Below are positions 1-7,715 of a stretch of 10,367 nucleotides of DNA, piece after piece. This DNA is from Anaerolineae bacterium (GTDB lineage: Bacteria; Chloroflexota; Anaerolineae; JAFGEY01). The DNA is taken from positions 1 to 10,367 of the forward strand of contig JAFGEY010000048.1 in the NCBI GenBank assembly GCA_016931365.1. The letters run 5' to 3'. Numbering within the stretch: the first letter of the stretch is position 1; each line of letters opens with the position of its first letter. A program made the position numbers and the translations under genes. The notes under the pieces are model-generated. The model searched no databases, had not been told where the DNA came from, and was given only the letters and a program-made list of their open reading frames with translations.

Positions 1-925
1 AAAAGCGCACCGCCGGCAAACTGACCGGCGCGCCCGCCCACTGCGCCTCAGCCTGGCCCGCGACGCAGCCCCATATCTCAAAGGTACCCCCATCGCACGC
101 ACCCCGATAGGTTGCGCCGGCAGCCAACCGCACTTCTTCAACCACAAAATAGCCGCAGCGGCTGACCTCGGCGCGGCGGACGCCGTTTACATTTTCAACT
201 CTCACCGGCGTGTATGCTGTCGGCCGCACCACCGACCAATCGATCACGTCCAACGCCTTGTCGATGTGCAGCGGGCGCGGCTGGCCGTCGGCGTCCAGGC
301 GGCCCCAGTCGTAGACACGGTAGGTGGTGTCCGAGTTTTGCTGGATTTCGGCCACTACCGCCCCTTCGAGCAGCGCGTGGACAGTGCCGGTGGGCACAAA
401 GATCGCGTCGCCCTCGCGGATGGGCAGGTAGTGCAGCAGGTCGGCAAGCGTGCCGGCTTCCAACGCGGCGCGGAACTCTTCTGCGTCAGTCTCCCGTGAC
501 AGGCCGTAAACCAGTCTAGCGTCCGGTTTGGCGTACAGAACGTACCACATCTCGGTTTTGCCCAGCTCGCCCTTTTCGTGCGCCAACGCATACTCGTCTG
601 GTGGATGCACCTGCACCGACAGCGCGAGGTTAGCATCGAGCAGCTTGACCAGCAGGGGGAATTTGCCCCGGCCGGTGGCCCAGCGAGATCGCGTGCCAAC
701 CAGCGCCTGGCTCAATTTTTCCTGCACCTGGGGCAAAGTCAATCCCCTGAGTGGCCCTGCGTCGACCCGGGTTGGCGACGAGGGATGCCCGGAGATGTCC
801 CAGCTCTCGGCGATGATGCCCGGTGGCAGCGCGCGTCCAAAGCGGGTTTCCAGCGTGCGCCCACCCCAGATGTAATCGCGAAACACGGGCTCAAAGGTCA
901 GCGGATAGATGTTTGGATCGTCCAT
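1..925 (-). CDS. manA: Mannose-6-phosphate isomerase, class I (partial, C-terminus off window)
   Basis: This cytoplasmic Zn enzyme interconverts mannose-6-phosphate and fructose-6-phosphate. I translated 308 codons on the minus strand from ATG 925. The N-terminal part has FRDYIWGGRTL (about residues 16-26) and ESWDISGHP (about 40-48). The zinc ligands of class I PMIs are visible: Q105 and H107 in SVQVHP, E125 in GKTEMWYVL and H183 in PTGTVHALLEG. Catalytic arginine R203 is in TTYRVYDWGR. Length and motifs match the short Bacillus-type ManA (about 315 aa), so probably only a few C-terminal residues are missing. The frame runs off the left edge with no stop. A good ribosome site (AGAGGAG, 6 nt before ATG) fixes the start. 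It lies 68 nt downstream of the MFS gene on the same strand, so the two are probably cotranscribed. Confidence 0.93.
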   Translation of the reverse strand, partial: MDDPNIYPLTFEPVFRDYIWGGRTLETRFGRALPPGIIAESWDISGHPSSPTRVDAGPLRGLTLPQVQEKLSQALVGTRSRWATGRGKFPLLVKLLDANLALSVQVHPPDEYALAHEKGELGKTEMWYVLYAKPDARLVYGLSRETDAEEFRAALEAGTLADLLHYLPIREGDAIFVPTGTVHALLEGAVVAEIQQNSDTTYRVYDWGRLDADGQPRPLHIDKALDVIDWSVVRPTAYTPVRVENVNGVRRAEVSRCGYFVVEEVRLAAGATYRGACDGGTFEIWGCVAGQAEAQWAGAPVSLPAVRF

Positions 926-993
926 CGTGTGCTCCTCTCTTGATCTCGATACGCTCATTGTACCGCAGAGGCACCGATCTGTCTAGCTTTTCG

Positions 994-2241
994 TCAGGCA
1001 CGTTTGCTGGGATTCACCCAGCGGCCGGCCACATAGCTCAGCAGCCCGCCGATAGCCATCAGGACGACCAACAGCACAAAAGGCAGGCTGCGGTCGAGAT
1101 CCGAGATTTGTCCGGCGATCCAGCCAAAAGGTGAGGTGAACGCGATCACCAGCGTATACAGGATGGCCATAATACGGGATCGCTCCTGGGCATCAACCGT
1201 GAGCACGACCAGTTTTTCCAGCATGGTGCTGGCCAGGGGCAGACTGCATGCGTCGAGGATCGTGGCGATCAACAGCAACCCATAGCTCCCAACTGGGACA
1301 CCGACCAGCAAGACCTGGCTGATCAACAGGCCCAGGAAGCCCACCAGCATCGTCTTTCGCGTGTCTGCATGACGAATTCTGGGCATCACCAGGAAGAAAA
1401 AGAGCAGCATCGCTGCCGAACGGGCCGAGGTGTAATAGGCCAGGTGCTCGGCGGGGATGAGGAGTTTTTCGGTCGCCAGGATCGACCAGAACGTGCCCTG
1501 GATCATCCGATAAATGCTGAGAATCAGCAGTAGCCCGGCCGCGGCCAATGCAGCGGGCGCGTGCAGGATCTGCCCCAGCACTTTTCTTGATCCACCCAGC
1601 ACGGTCAGCAGGGACAGGTGCCGGGTCTCTTGCATCCGCACCAGGCCCTGGCGTGTTTCGGTGACCATCGCATTCGTGATGAAGGCCTTGACCGCCATCA
1701 TCACAAAAGCCAGCAGGTACAACCCGCGCACGGTGGGCGCCAGCGTAAAGCGTTCGATCAGCAGTCCGGTCAAGGGAGCGACAAAGGCCGAGAGCAGGCC
1801 GGCGATGTAGAGCCACGAATACACGTCTACCAGCAGATCGGGATCAGTGTCCTCCACCACCAGACATTGCCAGGAATTATGCACGACACGCCACATGCTG
1901 TTGACGATAGCAGCAGCAGCAAAATAGGCAACGTTTTGGGCAAAGGCCAGAATCAGACAGGGCATGCTCCAGGAAACAAGATCGAAAATGAGGGTGGTTC
2001 TTTTGCGGCCCAGTTTATCGGTGATTGCCCCGCTCATGACGGTCCAGAAAATCTGAAATACCAGGCCGATGCTGGTGATGAGTCCGATCTGACTGTCCGC
2101 GATCCCAAAGGAGAGCATATAGACTGAGGCATAGGGCGCATAGAGATTAAAGGGTATCCCCCACAGCGGTTCGGTGTACACGCACCCGCGCACGTTGCCG
2201 CGCAGATTTTTCAAGGTGGTGATCAATGAATGGGTGGCCAA
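994..2241 (-). CDS. MFS transporter
   Basis: An inner-membrane secondary transporter of about 415 aa, rich in hydrophobic segments consistent with 12 helices. The MFS motif A of the loop between helices 2 and 3 is clear: GAITDKLGRKR, near residues 71-81 counted from this start. There is no ATG near the N-terminus. A TTG at 2250 directly abuts the AAGGA sequence, while the TTG at 2241 has a 9-nt spacing, so I prefer 2241; the difference is three residues. The N-terminal stretch with VYTEPLWGIPFNLYAPYASVYML is conserved-looking, so the first in-frame ATG (inside ASVYML) is too late. The substrate cannot be read from sequence. Lying 68 nt upstream of manA suggests a sugar or sugar derivative, but this is inference. 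No signal peptide or fused domain is seen. Confidence 0.85.
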   Translation of the reverse strand: MATHSLITTLKNLRGNVRGCVYTEPLWGIPFNLYAPYASVYMLSFGIADSQIGLITSIGLVFQIFWTVMSGAITDKLGRKRTTLIFDLVSWSMPCLILAFAQNVAYFAAAAIVNSMWRVVHNSWQCLVVEDTDPDLLVDVYSWLYIAGLLSAFVAPLTGLLIERFTLAPTVRGLYLLAFVMMAVKAFITNAMVTETRQGLVRMQETRHLSLLTVLGGSRKVLGQILHAPAALAAAGLLLILSIYRMIQGTFWSILATEKLLIPAEHLAYYTSARSAAMLLFFFLVMPRIRHADTRKTMLVGFLGLLISQVLLVGVPVGSYGLLLIATILDACSLPLASTMLEKLVVLTVDAQERSRIMAILYTLVIAFTSPFGWIAGQISDLDRSLPFVLLVVLMAIGGLLSYVAGRWVNPSKRA

Positions 2242-2454
2242 CGTTCGCAATCCTTTTTCGAGACACCAGAATGAGGTTGTGGCATTTGTATTCCCAGGCT
2301 CCTCGGCCAGAATTTGAACCTGTAACCAACCAGTTTGATGGCGAATGGGCCGGAGTATCGGAATGCAAGCGCCGTGGGCATCTCACCACCCCGATCATCG
2401 CCTCGGATAGCGAATGCGCCAACATCCACTTTTGGTGTGTTGCTATAGGATGTT

Positions 2455-2483
2455 AGGATAATACAAAGAGTATTTTTTGTCAA
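2455..2483 (-). promoter_or_regulatory. Candidate sigma-70-type promoter for MFS-manA
   Basis: On the minus strand, a perfect -35 TTGACA (plus positions 2478-2483) and a TATCCT -10 (2455-2460) are separated by 17 nt. An alternative TATTAT hexamer lies 14 nt from the -35 and is less likely. The site is about 205 nt upstream of the MFS start, which implies a long leader. Confidence 0.45.
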
Positions 2484-2612
2484 AATTCTGTATGCAATGG
2501 GCGCATTTGCCGACGAGGGATCCCGTTATCCACGGTGGATCATTCGTGGCATGTCCAGGAGCGAACAAATCTGCACGGCCTGACCGATGCCGGGACATAC
2601 GCTGGCAAATTT

Positions 2613-2635
2613 TCTGGCGCAGAGTCTGCGCCAGA
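2613..2635. repeat. Perfect 11-bp inverted repeat upstream of the lacI-type promoter
   Basis: The arms TCTGGCGCAGA and TCTGCGCCAGA are exact reverse complements around a single G. The dyad ends one base before the -35 hexamer at 2637. There is no T-run after it, so it is not a normal terminator. Its position fits a regulator or activator binding site, and it does not resemble the AAGCGCTT LacI-type operators. Confidence 0.65.
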
Positions 2636-2636
2636 T

Positions 2637-2664
2637 TTGACATTTTCAGTGACTCATGTAAAAT
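2637..2664 (+). promoter_or_regulatory. Sigma-70-type promoter of the LacI-family gene
   Basis: A perfect -35 TTGACA (2637-2642), a 16-nt spacer and -10 TAAAAT (2659-2664). The expected transcription start is at about 2671, which is the first base of the LacI-type operator, an arrangement typical of autorepression. Confidence 0.7.
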
Positions 2665-2670
2665 GGATTC

Positions 2671-2684
2671 TGTAAGCGCTTTCA
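2671..2684. promoter_or_regulatory. LacI-family operator O1
   Basis: TGTAAGCGCTTTCA is a near-perfect palindrome with the central AAGCGCTT core and CpG step recognised by many LacI/GalR proteins. It covers about +1 to +14 of the promoter at 2637-2664 and lies 19 nt before the regulator's GTG. It matches the site at 3743-3756 at 13 of 14 bases. Confidence 0.8.
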
Positions 2685-2702
2685 TTTTATATTGGAGGTC
2701 CT

Positions 2703-3710
2703 GTGCGTCCCACAATCTATACCGTGGCTCAGAAAGCCGGTGTGTCCATTTCTACAGTGTCTCGAGTTCTAAACGATTCTTCTCTTGTCAAAGCGGGAAC
2801 CAAAGCCAAAGTGTTGCAGACAATGGAAGCACTGGGGTATCAGCCCAGTGCTTCAGCGCGCAGCCTGTCCTTGAGCAGCACCGAGACCATCGCACTCATC
2901 TTTCCCCGTGTTTCTGGACCTTTCTTTTCTGAGGTCATCCAGGGAGCCGAAGTCGAAGCGCGACAGTGCCAGTATCATTTGCTGATCTACAGTGTGCATA
3001 CGTCCCAAGACCATGAGCACTTGCTGCGCTTCTTATCGGCCAAAGTAGATGGGATGATCCTGGCCGCGAGTTGTGTAAGCAGTGCGTATGTGCGGAAACT
3101 AGAGCAACAGCACATTCCGTTTGTGCTGCTGGGTCAGGAAAAAGAGGGCATTGTGGCAGACAGCATTATGCCCGACAACCAGCAGGGTGCGTATGATCTG
3201 ATGACACATCTCATCGAGTTACATCGGTATCAGCGGATTGCGTTCGTTGGACAATCCCAGGATACGGCCCACAGTCACGCGCGCTATGAAGGCTACTGCC
3301 AGGCTCTGCAGCGCGCTGATCTGTCTTTGGATGCAACCCTGGTGATGTGTGGCGATTTTGACGAGTCCAGTGGGTACCTGGCCATGGCTCAACTTCTCGA
3401 ACTGTCGGAGCCTCCGCAAGCCGTGTTTTTTGCCAATGACCAGATGGCGTTGGGGGCGCTTGCAGCAGCCCGTGAGAAAAACGTGCGGATTCCCGATGAT
3501 GTGGCCGTCGTCGGGTTTGATGACATCCAGATGGCGACCTACGTACAGCCGCCGCTGACTACGGTTCGGCAGGAGATCCGCCAACAAGGGGTGCTGACCG
3601 TGCAACGACTTTTGGAGCGTATTGGCAACCCGGATCTTGAGGCCAGGACTGTGGTTCTGCCGACGCAGCTTGTTGTACGGCGTTCCTGTGGGTGCAGCGT
3701 GCCTGTCTAG
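2703..3710 (+). CDS. LacI/GalR-family transcriptional regulator
   Basis: A 335-aa sugar-responsive DNA-binding protein of normal LacI-family length. The N-terminal helix-turn-helix reads TIYTVAQKAGVSISTVSRVLN (residues 4-24), followed by the hinge helix SARSLSLSS, where L55 is the residue expected to intercalate at the central CpG of the operator. Residues from about 60 form a periplasmic-binding-protein-like sensor domain, with FFANDQMALGAL and VVGFDDIQMATY in the C-terminal half and a C-terminal RRSCGC motif. The start is GTG 2703, set by GGAGG at 2694-2698. The effector is unknown. The two palindromes with the expected core, one on its own promoter and one before the AOR gene, suggest that it represses itself and that unit. 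The transcript probably reads towards the AOR gene 132 nt downstream. Confidence 0.93.
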   Translation: MRPTIYTVAQKAGVSISTVSRVLNDSSLVKAGTKAKVLQTMEALGYQPSASARSLSLSSTETIALIFPRVSGPFFSEVIQGAEVEARQCQYHLLIYSVHTSQDHEHLLRFLSAKVDGMILAASCVSSAYVRKLEQQHIPFVLLGQEKEGIVADSIMPDNQQGAYDLMTHLIELHRYQRIAFVGQSQDTAHSHARYEGYCQALQRADLSLDATLVMCGDFDESSGYLAMAQLLELSEPPQAVFFANDQMALGALAAAREKNVRIPDDVAVVGFDDIQMATYVQPPLTTVRQEIRQQGVLTVQRLLERIGNPDLEARTVVLPTQLVVRRSCGCSVPV

Positions 3711-3742
3711 AACAACAAAGCATCGTTTTTTTTCGATGTCTA

Positions 3743-3756
3743 TGGAAGCGCTTTCA
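3743..3756. promoter_or_regulatory. LacI-family operator O2 before the AOR gene
   Basis: TGGAAGCGCTTTCA differs from O1 at one base of 14. It sits between the regulator stop and the AOR start, about 87 nt before that ATG. A TATAGA hexamer at 3764-3769 could be a -10, but no good -35 is visible, so the exact promoter is uncertain. The site also fits the general cre-like pattern, so a CcpA-like protein cannot be excluded. Confidence 0.75.
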
Positions 3757-3842
3757 GAATCAATATAGATTTTGAATCAGTCGGGGAGACATTGACATCC
3801 CGATGGTGTTGCGGGTGCTGAAAGAGAATGGAGGACAAGCGA

Positions 3843-5699
3843 ATGAAGGGATACACAGGCAAGGTATTGCGCGTCGATCTCTCGAACAATGAGATCGGGG
3901 TTGAGGAACCGCCGGAAAGCTTTTACCGGCGTTATCTGGGCGGGAACGGTTTTGTCGCCTACTATTTGCTCAAAGAGGTCCCACCGGATGCCGATCCGCT
4001 GGGGCCCGAGAATCTGCTGATCATGGCCGGGGGGCCGATGACCGGCGTGCCCATCGGTGGAAGTGGGCGCAGCGTGGTAGGGGCAAAATCGCCACTCAAT
4101 GGTGGCTACGGTGAGGCCGATGTGGGCGGGTTCTTTGGCGCTGAGATGCGGCACGCCGGGTTTGATGCGATCGTCATCCGCGGCCAGGCCGAGACTCCTG
4201 TCTACTTGTGGGTTCACGATGGAGAGGCCGAAATCCGCCCGGCAAGCCATCTGTGGGGGATGATGACGCTGGATTGCCAGACGGCAGTGCGCGAGGAACT
4301 GGGCGAGCCGCGCGCGCGTCTGGCGGCGATCGGTCCGGGCGGGGAAAAACTGGTGCGCTATGCATGTGTGATCAACGATGTCAAGCACGCCGCCGGGCGC
4401 ACCGGGCTTGGCGCAGTGATGGGCGCCAAGAAATTAAAGTGCGTGGTCGCACGGGGGACGATGGCGGTGCCCGTCGCCGACGATGAAGGGATCAAGGCGC
4501 TGGCCCAGTGGATGGCCAAGCACTGGCAGGAAAAGTCTCTGCAAATGCACGAACTGGGCACAAACGGTGGCCTGCTTGGCCTCAATACGACCGGACGGCT
4601 GCCGACGCGCAACTTTCAGGATGGGCAGTTTGAGGGCGCGGAACAGATCAGCGGTGAGGCGCTGCGCGACACAATCCTGGTCGACCGGGGCAGTTGTTAT
4701 GCCTGTCCTATCCGCTGCAAGCGCGTGGTCAAGGTCGACGAGGGCGGCTACCAGGTTGATCCCCGATATGGTGGCCCCGAATACGAGACGGTCGGCGCAT
4801 TTGGCTCGAACTGTGGCATTGATAGTCTGCCGGCCATCTCGAAGGCTAATGAACTGTGCAATGCCTATGGCCTGGACACCATCGCAACGGGTATGGCCGT
4901 CTCGTTTGCGATAGAGTGTTATGAAAACGGTCTGTTGACCGCCGAGGACACAGGCGGTTTGGATTTGCGCTTTGGCAACGCGGAAGCGATGGTCGAACTG
5001 ACACGTCTGATCTGTGAGCGTGAAGGGCTGGGCGATCTCCTGGCCGAAGGGCCAACGCGGGCGGCGGCCGTGATCGGCCGGGGAGCCGAGGCGTTCGTTC
5101 TCGACGTCAAAAAGCAGCCCTTCCCCATGCACGAGTGCCGCGCGCGGCATGGACAGGCGCTGGGCTATGCGCTCTCGCCGACCGGAGCCGATCACATCCA
5201 CAATATGTGGGATGACAGCCTGGCCGACAACCCGCTGGGCGAGAGCTGGCAAAGCTGGGGCATCTATGTACCGGTGCCCGCAACCGAGTTGAATGCCCAC
5301 AAGGTGCGCGCTTATACTGCTACGGCCAATTGGCGGTGGTTTCGAAACAGCCTGGGGTGCTGCGCATTTCTGCCCTGGTCGCAGGATCAGCACGTGCGGA
5401 TCGTTCGCGCGATCACCGGTTGGGAGACCAACATCTATGAGATGTTCAAGTGGGGAGAGCGAGGGCTGACAATGGCTCGGGTCTTTAATATGCGGGCGGG
5501 GATGACGCGCGCGGACGATGTCCTTCCACCGCGCACTCGACAATCGCATATCAGCGGCACGCTGAATGAAAAACCGGTAGATCCAGAGGTGCTGGACCAG
5601 GCCGTTACGCTTTACTATGGCATGATGGGCTGGGATCCCAAGACCGGCGTGCCCACCGAGGCCAAGCTGCACGAGCTGGATGTGGCTTGGGTTCAGTGA
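3843..5699 (+). CDS. Aldehyde:ferredoxin oxidoreductase (AOR) family tungstoprotein
   Basis: A 618-aa member of the AOR family: cytoplasmic enzymes with a tungsten bis-pterin cofactor and a [4Fe-4S] cluster that oxidise aldehydes to acids, usually passing electrons to ferredoxin. The N-terminal AOR domain has GYTGKVLRVDLSNNE and RYLGGNGF, then GGPMTGVPIGGSGRSVVGAKSPL and GGYGEADVGGFFGAEM. Cluster ligands are visible as C285-x2-C288-x3-C292 (SCYACPIRC) and C507 in NSLGCCAF. Length is normal for the family. I chose ATG 3843 over ATG 3828 because GGAGG (3830-3834) lies 8 nt before it and MKGYTGKVLRVDL is the usual family start. A LacI-type operator lies upstream, and a nitroreductase follows after 42 nt. 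The exact subfamily and substrate cannot be told; an aldose or sugar-derived aldehyde is suggested only by context. Confidence 0.9.
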   Translation: MKGYTGKVLRVDLSNNEIGVEEPPESFYRRYLGGNGFVAYYLLKEVPPDADPLGPENLLIMAGGPMTGVPIGGSGRSVVGAKSPLNGGYGEADVGGFFGAEMRHAGFDAIVIRGQAETPVYLWVHDGEAEIRPASHLWGMMTLDCQTAVREELGEPRARLAAIGPGGEKLVRYACVINDVKHAAGRTGLGAVMGAKKLKCVVARGTMAVPVADDEGIKALAQWMAKHWQEKSLQMHELGTNGGLLGLNTTGRLPTRNFQDGQFEGAEQISGEALRDTILVDRGSCYACPIRCKRVVKVDEGGYQVDPRYGGPEYETVGAFGSNCGIDSLPAISKANELCNAYGLDTIATGMAVSFAIECYENGLLTAEDTGGLDLRFGNAEAMVELTRLICEREGLGDLLAEGPTRAAAVIGRGAEAFVLDVKKQPFPMHECRARHGQALGYALSPTGADHIHNMWDDSLADNPLGESWQSWGIYVPVPATELNAHKVRAYTATANWRWFRNSLGCCAFLPWSQDQHVRIVRAITGWETNIYEMFKWGERGLTMARVFNMRAGMTRADDVLPPRTRQSHISGTLNEKPVDPEVLDQAVTLYYGMMGWDPKTGVPTEAKLHELDVAWVQ

Positions 5700-5741
5700 G
5701 TACAGACGCGACTCGATCTTTAAAATCAAAGGAGGCAAACA

Positions 5742-6245
5742 ATGGCATTTTCCAAACTCGTCCAAGAGCGCTACAGCGTGCGGGGTTACAAATCCGATCC
5801 TGTAGCGGATGACAAGATACAACAGGTGCTTGAAGCCGCGCGTTGGGCGCCGACGGCGGCCAATCGGCAGCGTTTTCAGTTGATCGTGATCCATACCAAG
5901 GGGCGCGAGGAAGAACTGCGGCGCATCTATGACAAGGACTGGTTTGTGCAGCCGCCTATCGTGATCTGCGCTTGCCGGTACCCCATGGATGCTGCTCACA
6001 AACGCAAGGACTATACCGACGTGGACATGGGCATCGTCATTGACCACTTGATTCTGGCAGCGGCAGAGTTGGGACTGGGCACGTGCTGGATCGGGGCCTT
6101 TGATCCCGTCGCCGCGCACGAGATATTGGGCTTGCCTGACGAGGTAGAGCCGGTGGTCTTTACGCCGTTGGGCTACCCTGATGCGCCGCCTCGCCCCAAG
6201 CAGCGCAAGCCGCTGTCCGAACTGGTGCGCTATGAGCACTGGTGA
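5742..6245 (+). CDS. Nitroreductase-family FMN protein
   Basis: A 167-aa protein of the short nitroreductase type, expected to be a cytoplasmic FMN-dependent dimer that uses NAD(P)H. Typical signatures are ERYSVRGY (residues 9-16, FMN-contacting arginines), ARWAPTAANRQRFQ (33-46), the helix MGIVIDHLILAAAELGLGTCWIGAF (residues 96-120) and PLGYPDAPPRPKQRKPL near the C-terminus. A strong ribosome site AAAGGAGG lies 6 nt before ATG. The 42-nt gap from the AOR gene suggests cotranscription. The physiological substrate is unknown: members reduce nitro compounds, quinones, flavins or enones, so the name does not imply nitroaromatic metabolism. It might reoxidise or supply electrons for its neighbour, which is speculation. 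Confidence 0.88.
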   Translation: MAFSKLVQERYSVRGYKSDPVADDKIQQVLEAARWAPTAANRQRFQLIVIHTKGREEELRRIYDKDWFVQPPIVICACRYPMDAAHKRKDYTDVDMGIVIDHLILAAAELGLGTCWIGAFDPVAAHEILGLPDEVEPVVFTPLGYPDAPPRPKQRKPLSELVRYEHW

Positions 6246-6344
6246 GGAACTTGCCAACATTGGTGTCAAGCCTGCGCACGATTCTGCTGTCCAGGTAAAA
6301 TGTGACTTGATTCAACCAACCCATGGCTTGTCTCAGGAGGAAAA

Positions 6345-7715
6345 ATGAGAGCATTACCCAAAGATCGTTCTGTCCAACCTCAAGGCTACAAAAAAGCCCT
6401 CGTTTACTTGACTGCCAAAAGTCCTTCCCGTCTGTTGGCTGAAGAAGCTCGTGCCTTTGAGCCGCTAGAACAGCCCGATGAGAATTATCCGACCATCATG
6501 ATTGATGTGGACAAGACCTTCCAGACGATTGAAGGATTTGGCGGGGCGTTCACAGACGCAAGCGCGGATAACTTTGCCAAATTGTCACTGGAAGAACAGG
6601 AAAAATTTCTAAAGGCGTGTTTCGATCCGCGCGAGGGGAACGGGTACACCTTGTGCAGGACCACCATCCATAGCTGTGATTATGCCGCAGAAATGTACAC
6701 CTATGACGATGTGGATGGCGACAAAGAACTGAAGCATTTCTCAATCGAACACGATTTAGCATTCCGCATTCCATTCATTAAAAGAGCGCTTGAAACTGCC
6801 AAAGGGAATATCAAGATTTATGCTTCGCCGTGGAGTCCGCCGGCCTGGATGAAGACAAACAACGACATGCTGTATGGCGGCAAGCTCAAGCCAGAGTATT
6901 TTCAAACCTGGGCCGACTATTTCGTCAAGTATGTCAGGGCTTATGAGCAAGTGGGAATTCCCATCTGGGGCCTGACGGTTCAAAACGAGGCGCTGGCCGT
7001 GCAAGTTTGGGAGTCGTGCGTGTTCACGGCCGAAGAAGAGCGAGACTTTGTGCGGGACTATCTGGGCCCCACCTTGAAAAAGAACGGATTGTCTGATGTA
7101 AAGCTTATGTTCTGGGATCACAACCGGGGCATCATGTATCAGCGCGCTGAAGTGATGTACGACGATCCTGAAGCAGCCCGGTATATCTATGGCATCGCTT
7201 TTCATTACTATGTAGGGCACCATTTCGACAATGTGCGGATAGTCCATGATGCGTTTCCGGACAAAAAGATCATCTATACCGAGGCCGGTATGGGCGGAAG
7301 TTGGGAAACGGGCGTCAACGTCGCCAAAAATATGATCATTGACCTGAACAACTGGACCAACGGCTGGACGTATTGGAACATGCTCCTGGATGAAAATCGT
7401 GGGCCGCGGCATGCGGGCGGTCTCGGCGGCACGAGTATCGTTATGGTAGACACACGGACGGGGGAGGTCGTTTACAATCCTCCTTTCTACTACTTTGGAC
7501 ACTTTTCTCGCTTCATCAAGCCTGGCGCCAGGCGGATTGCCTGTACGTCCAGCAGCGATGATTTTGTGGCCACGGCCTTTGTCAATGTGGATGGTCAAGT
7601 GGCCGTCGTGATTCTGAATCTGAGCGATGCGGATCGCATCTTCCAGCTCTGGGTGAATGGCCAGGTGATCAAGTATTCTGCGCCACCACAGGCCATCATT
7701 ACGATCGTGTTTTGA
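6345..7715 (+). CDS. Glycoside hydrolase family 30 (glucosylceramidase-like), cytoplasmic
   Basis: A 456-aa retaining beta-glycosidase of clan GH-A with the GH30 (beta/alpha)8 barrel and a C-terminal beta-domain. Visible motifs are IEGFGGAFTDAS (62-73), SPWSPPAWMK (161-170), the acid/base E215 in TVQNEALAVQVWESC and the nucleophile E313 in IIYTEAGMGGSWE. The usual NEP at the acid/base site is NEA here. Substrates in the family include glucosylceramide, beta-1,6-glucan and xylosides; the sequence looks closest to subfamily 1-like proteins, but this was not tested. No signal peptide is present, so it should act on imported oligosaccharides or glycosides. AGGAGG precedes ATG 6345 by a short spacer. 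It lies 99 nt after the nitroreductase with no clear terminator between them, so readthrough is possible. Confidence 0.9.
   Translation: MRALPKDRSVQPQGYKKALVYLTAKSPSRLLAEEARAFEPLEQPDENYPTIMIDVDKTFQTIEGFGGAFTDASADNFAKLSLEEQEKFLKACFDPREGNGYTLCRTTIHSCDYAAEMYTYDDVDGDKELKHFSIEHDLAFRIPFIKRALETAKGNIKIYASPWSPPAWMKTNNDMLYGGKLKPEYFQTWADYFVKYVRAYEQVGIPIWGLTVQNEALAVQVWESCVFTAEEERDFVRDYLGPTLKKNGLSDVKLMFWDHNRGIMYQRAEVMYDDPEAARYIYGIAFHYYVGHHFDNVRIVHDAFPDKKIIYTEAGMGGSWETGVNVAKNMIIDLNNWTNGWTYWNMLLDENRGPRHAGGLGGTSIVMVDTRTGEVVYNPPFYYFGHFSRFIKPGARRIACTSSSDDFVATAFVNVDGQVAVVILNLSDADRIFQLWVNGQVIKYSAPPQAIITIVF

Larger units (their letters stand above)
2251..2702. other. Divergent intergenic region between MFS and lacI-type genes
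   Basis: A 452-base stretch with no convincing gene. It holds a candidate minus-strand promoter for the MFS-manA unit (2455-2483), a perfect 11-bp dyad (2613-2635), a strong plus-strand promoter (2637-2664), a LacI-type operator (2671-2684) and the ribosome site of the regulator (2694-2698). The MFS transcript would have a leader of about 200 nt. Short reading frames in this stretch show no recognisable domain. On the minus strand, around 2300-2325, there is a tRNA T-arm-like stretch (GGTTCAAAT), but no full tRNA folds around it. Confidence 0.6.

Noticed and set aside
1618..2127. A 169-codon plus-strand frame inside the MFS gene
   Set aside because: It is antisense to a clear 12-helix transporter and its product is hydrophilic low-information sequence without motifs.
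2285..2400. tRNA-like stretch on the minus strand (T-loop GGTTCAAAT near 2310 and a GGTGGTGAGAT upstream)
   Set aside because: Only a 4-bp T-stem forms. The acceptor arms pair poorly and no anticodon arm or CCA end is evident. It may be a decayed fragment or chance.
2223..2483. An 86-codon minus-strand frame in the divergent intergenic region
   Set aside because: It overlaps the MFS start region in another frame and begins at the candidate -35 box. It has no good ribosome site and no recognised domain.
3732..3738. Possible terminator after the LacI-family gene (CATCG and CGATG around eight T, 3721-3738)
   Set aside because: The T-run is in the loop and not after the stem, and the stem is only 5-6 bp, so it does not have the form of an intrinsic terminator.
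4434..6269. A 611-codon open frame on the minus strand antisense to the AOR and nitroreductase genes
   Set aside because: No recognisable domain. It mirrors two well-supported plus-strand genes in a G+C-rich codon pattern that suppresses stops on the opposite strand, and it crosses a gene boundary.
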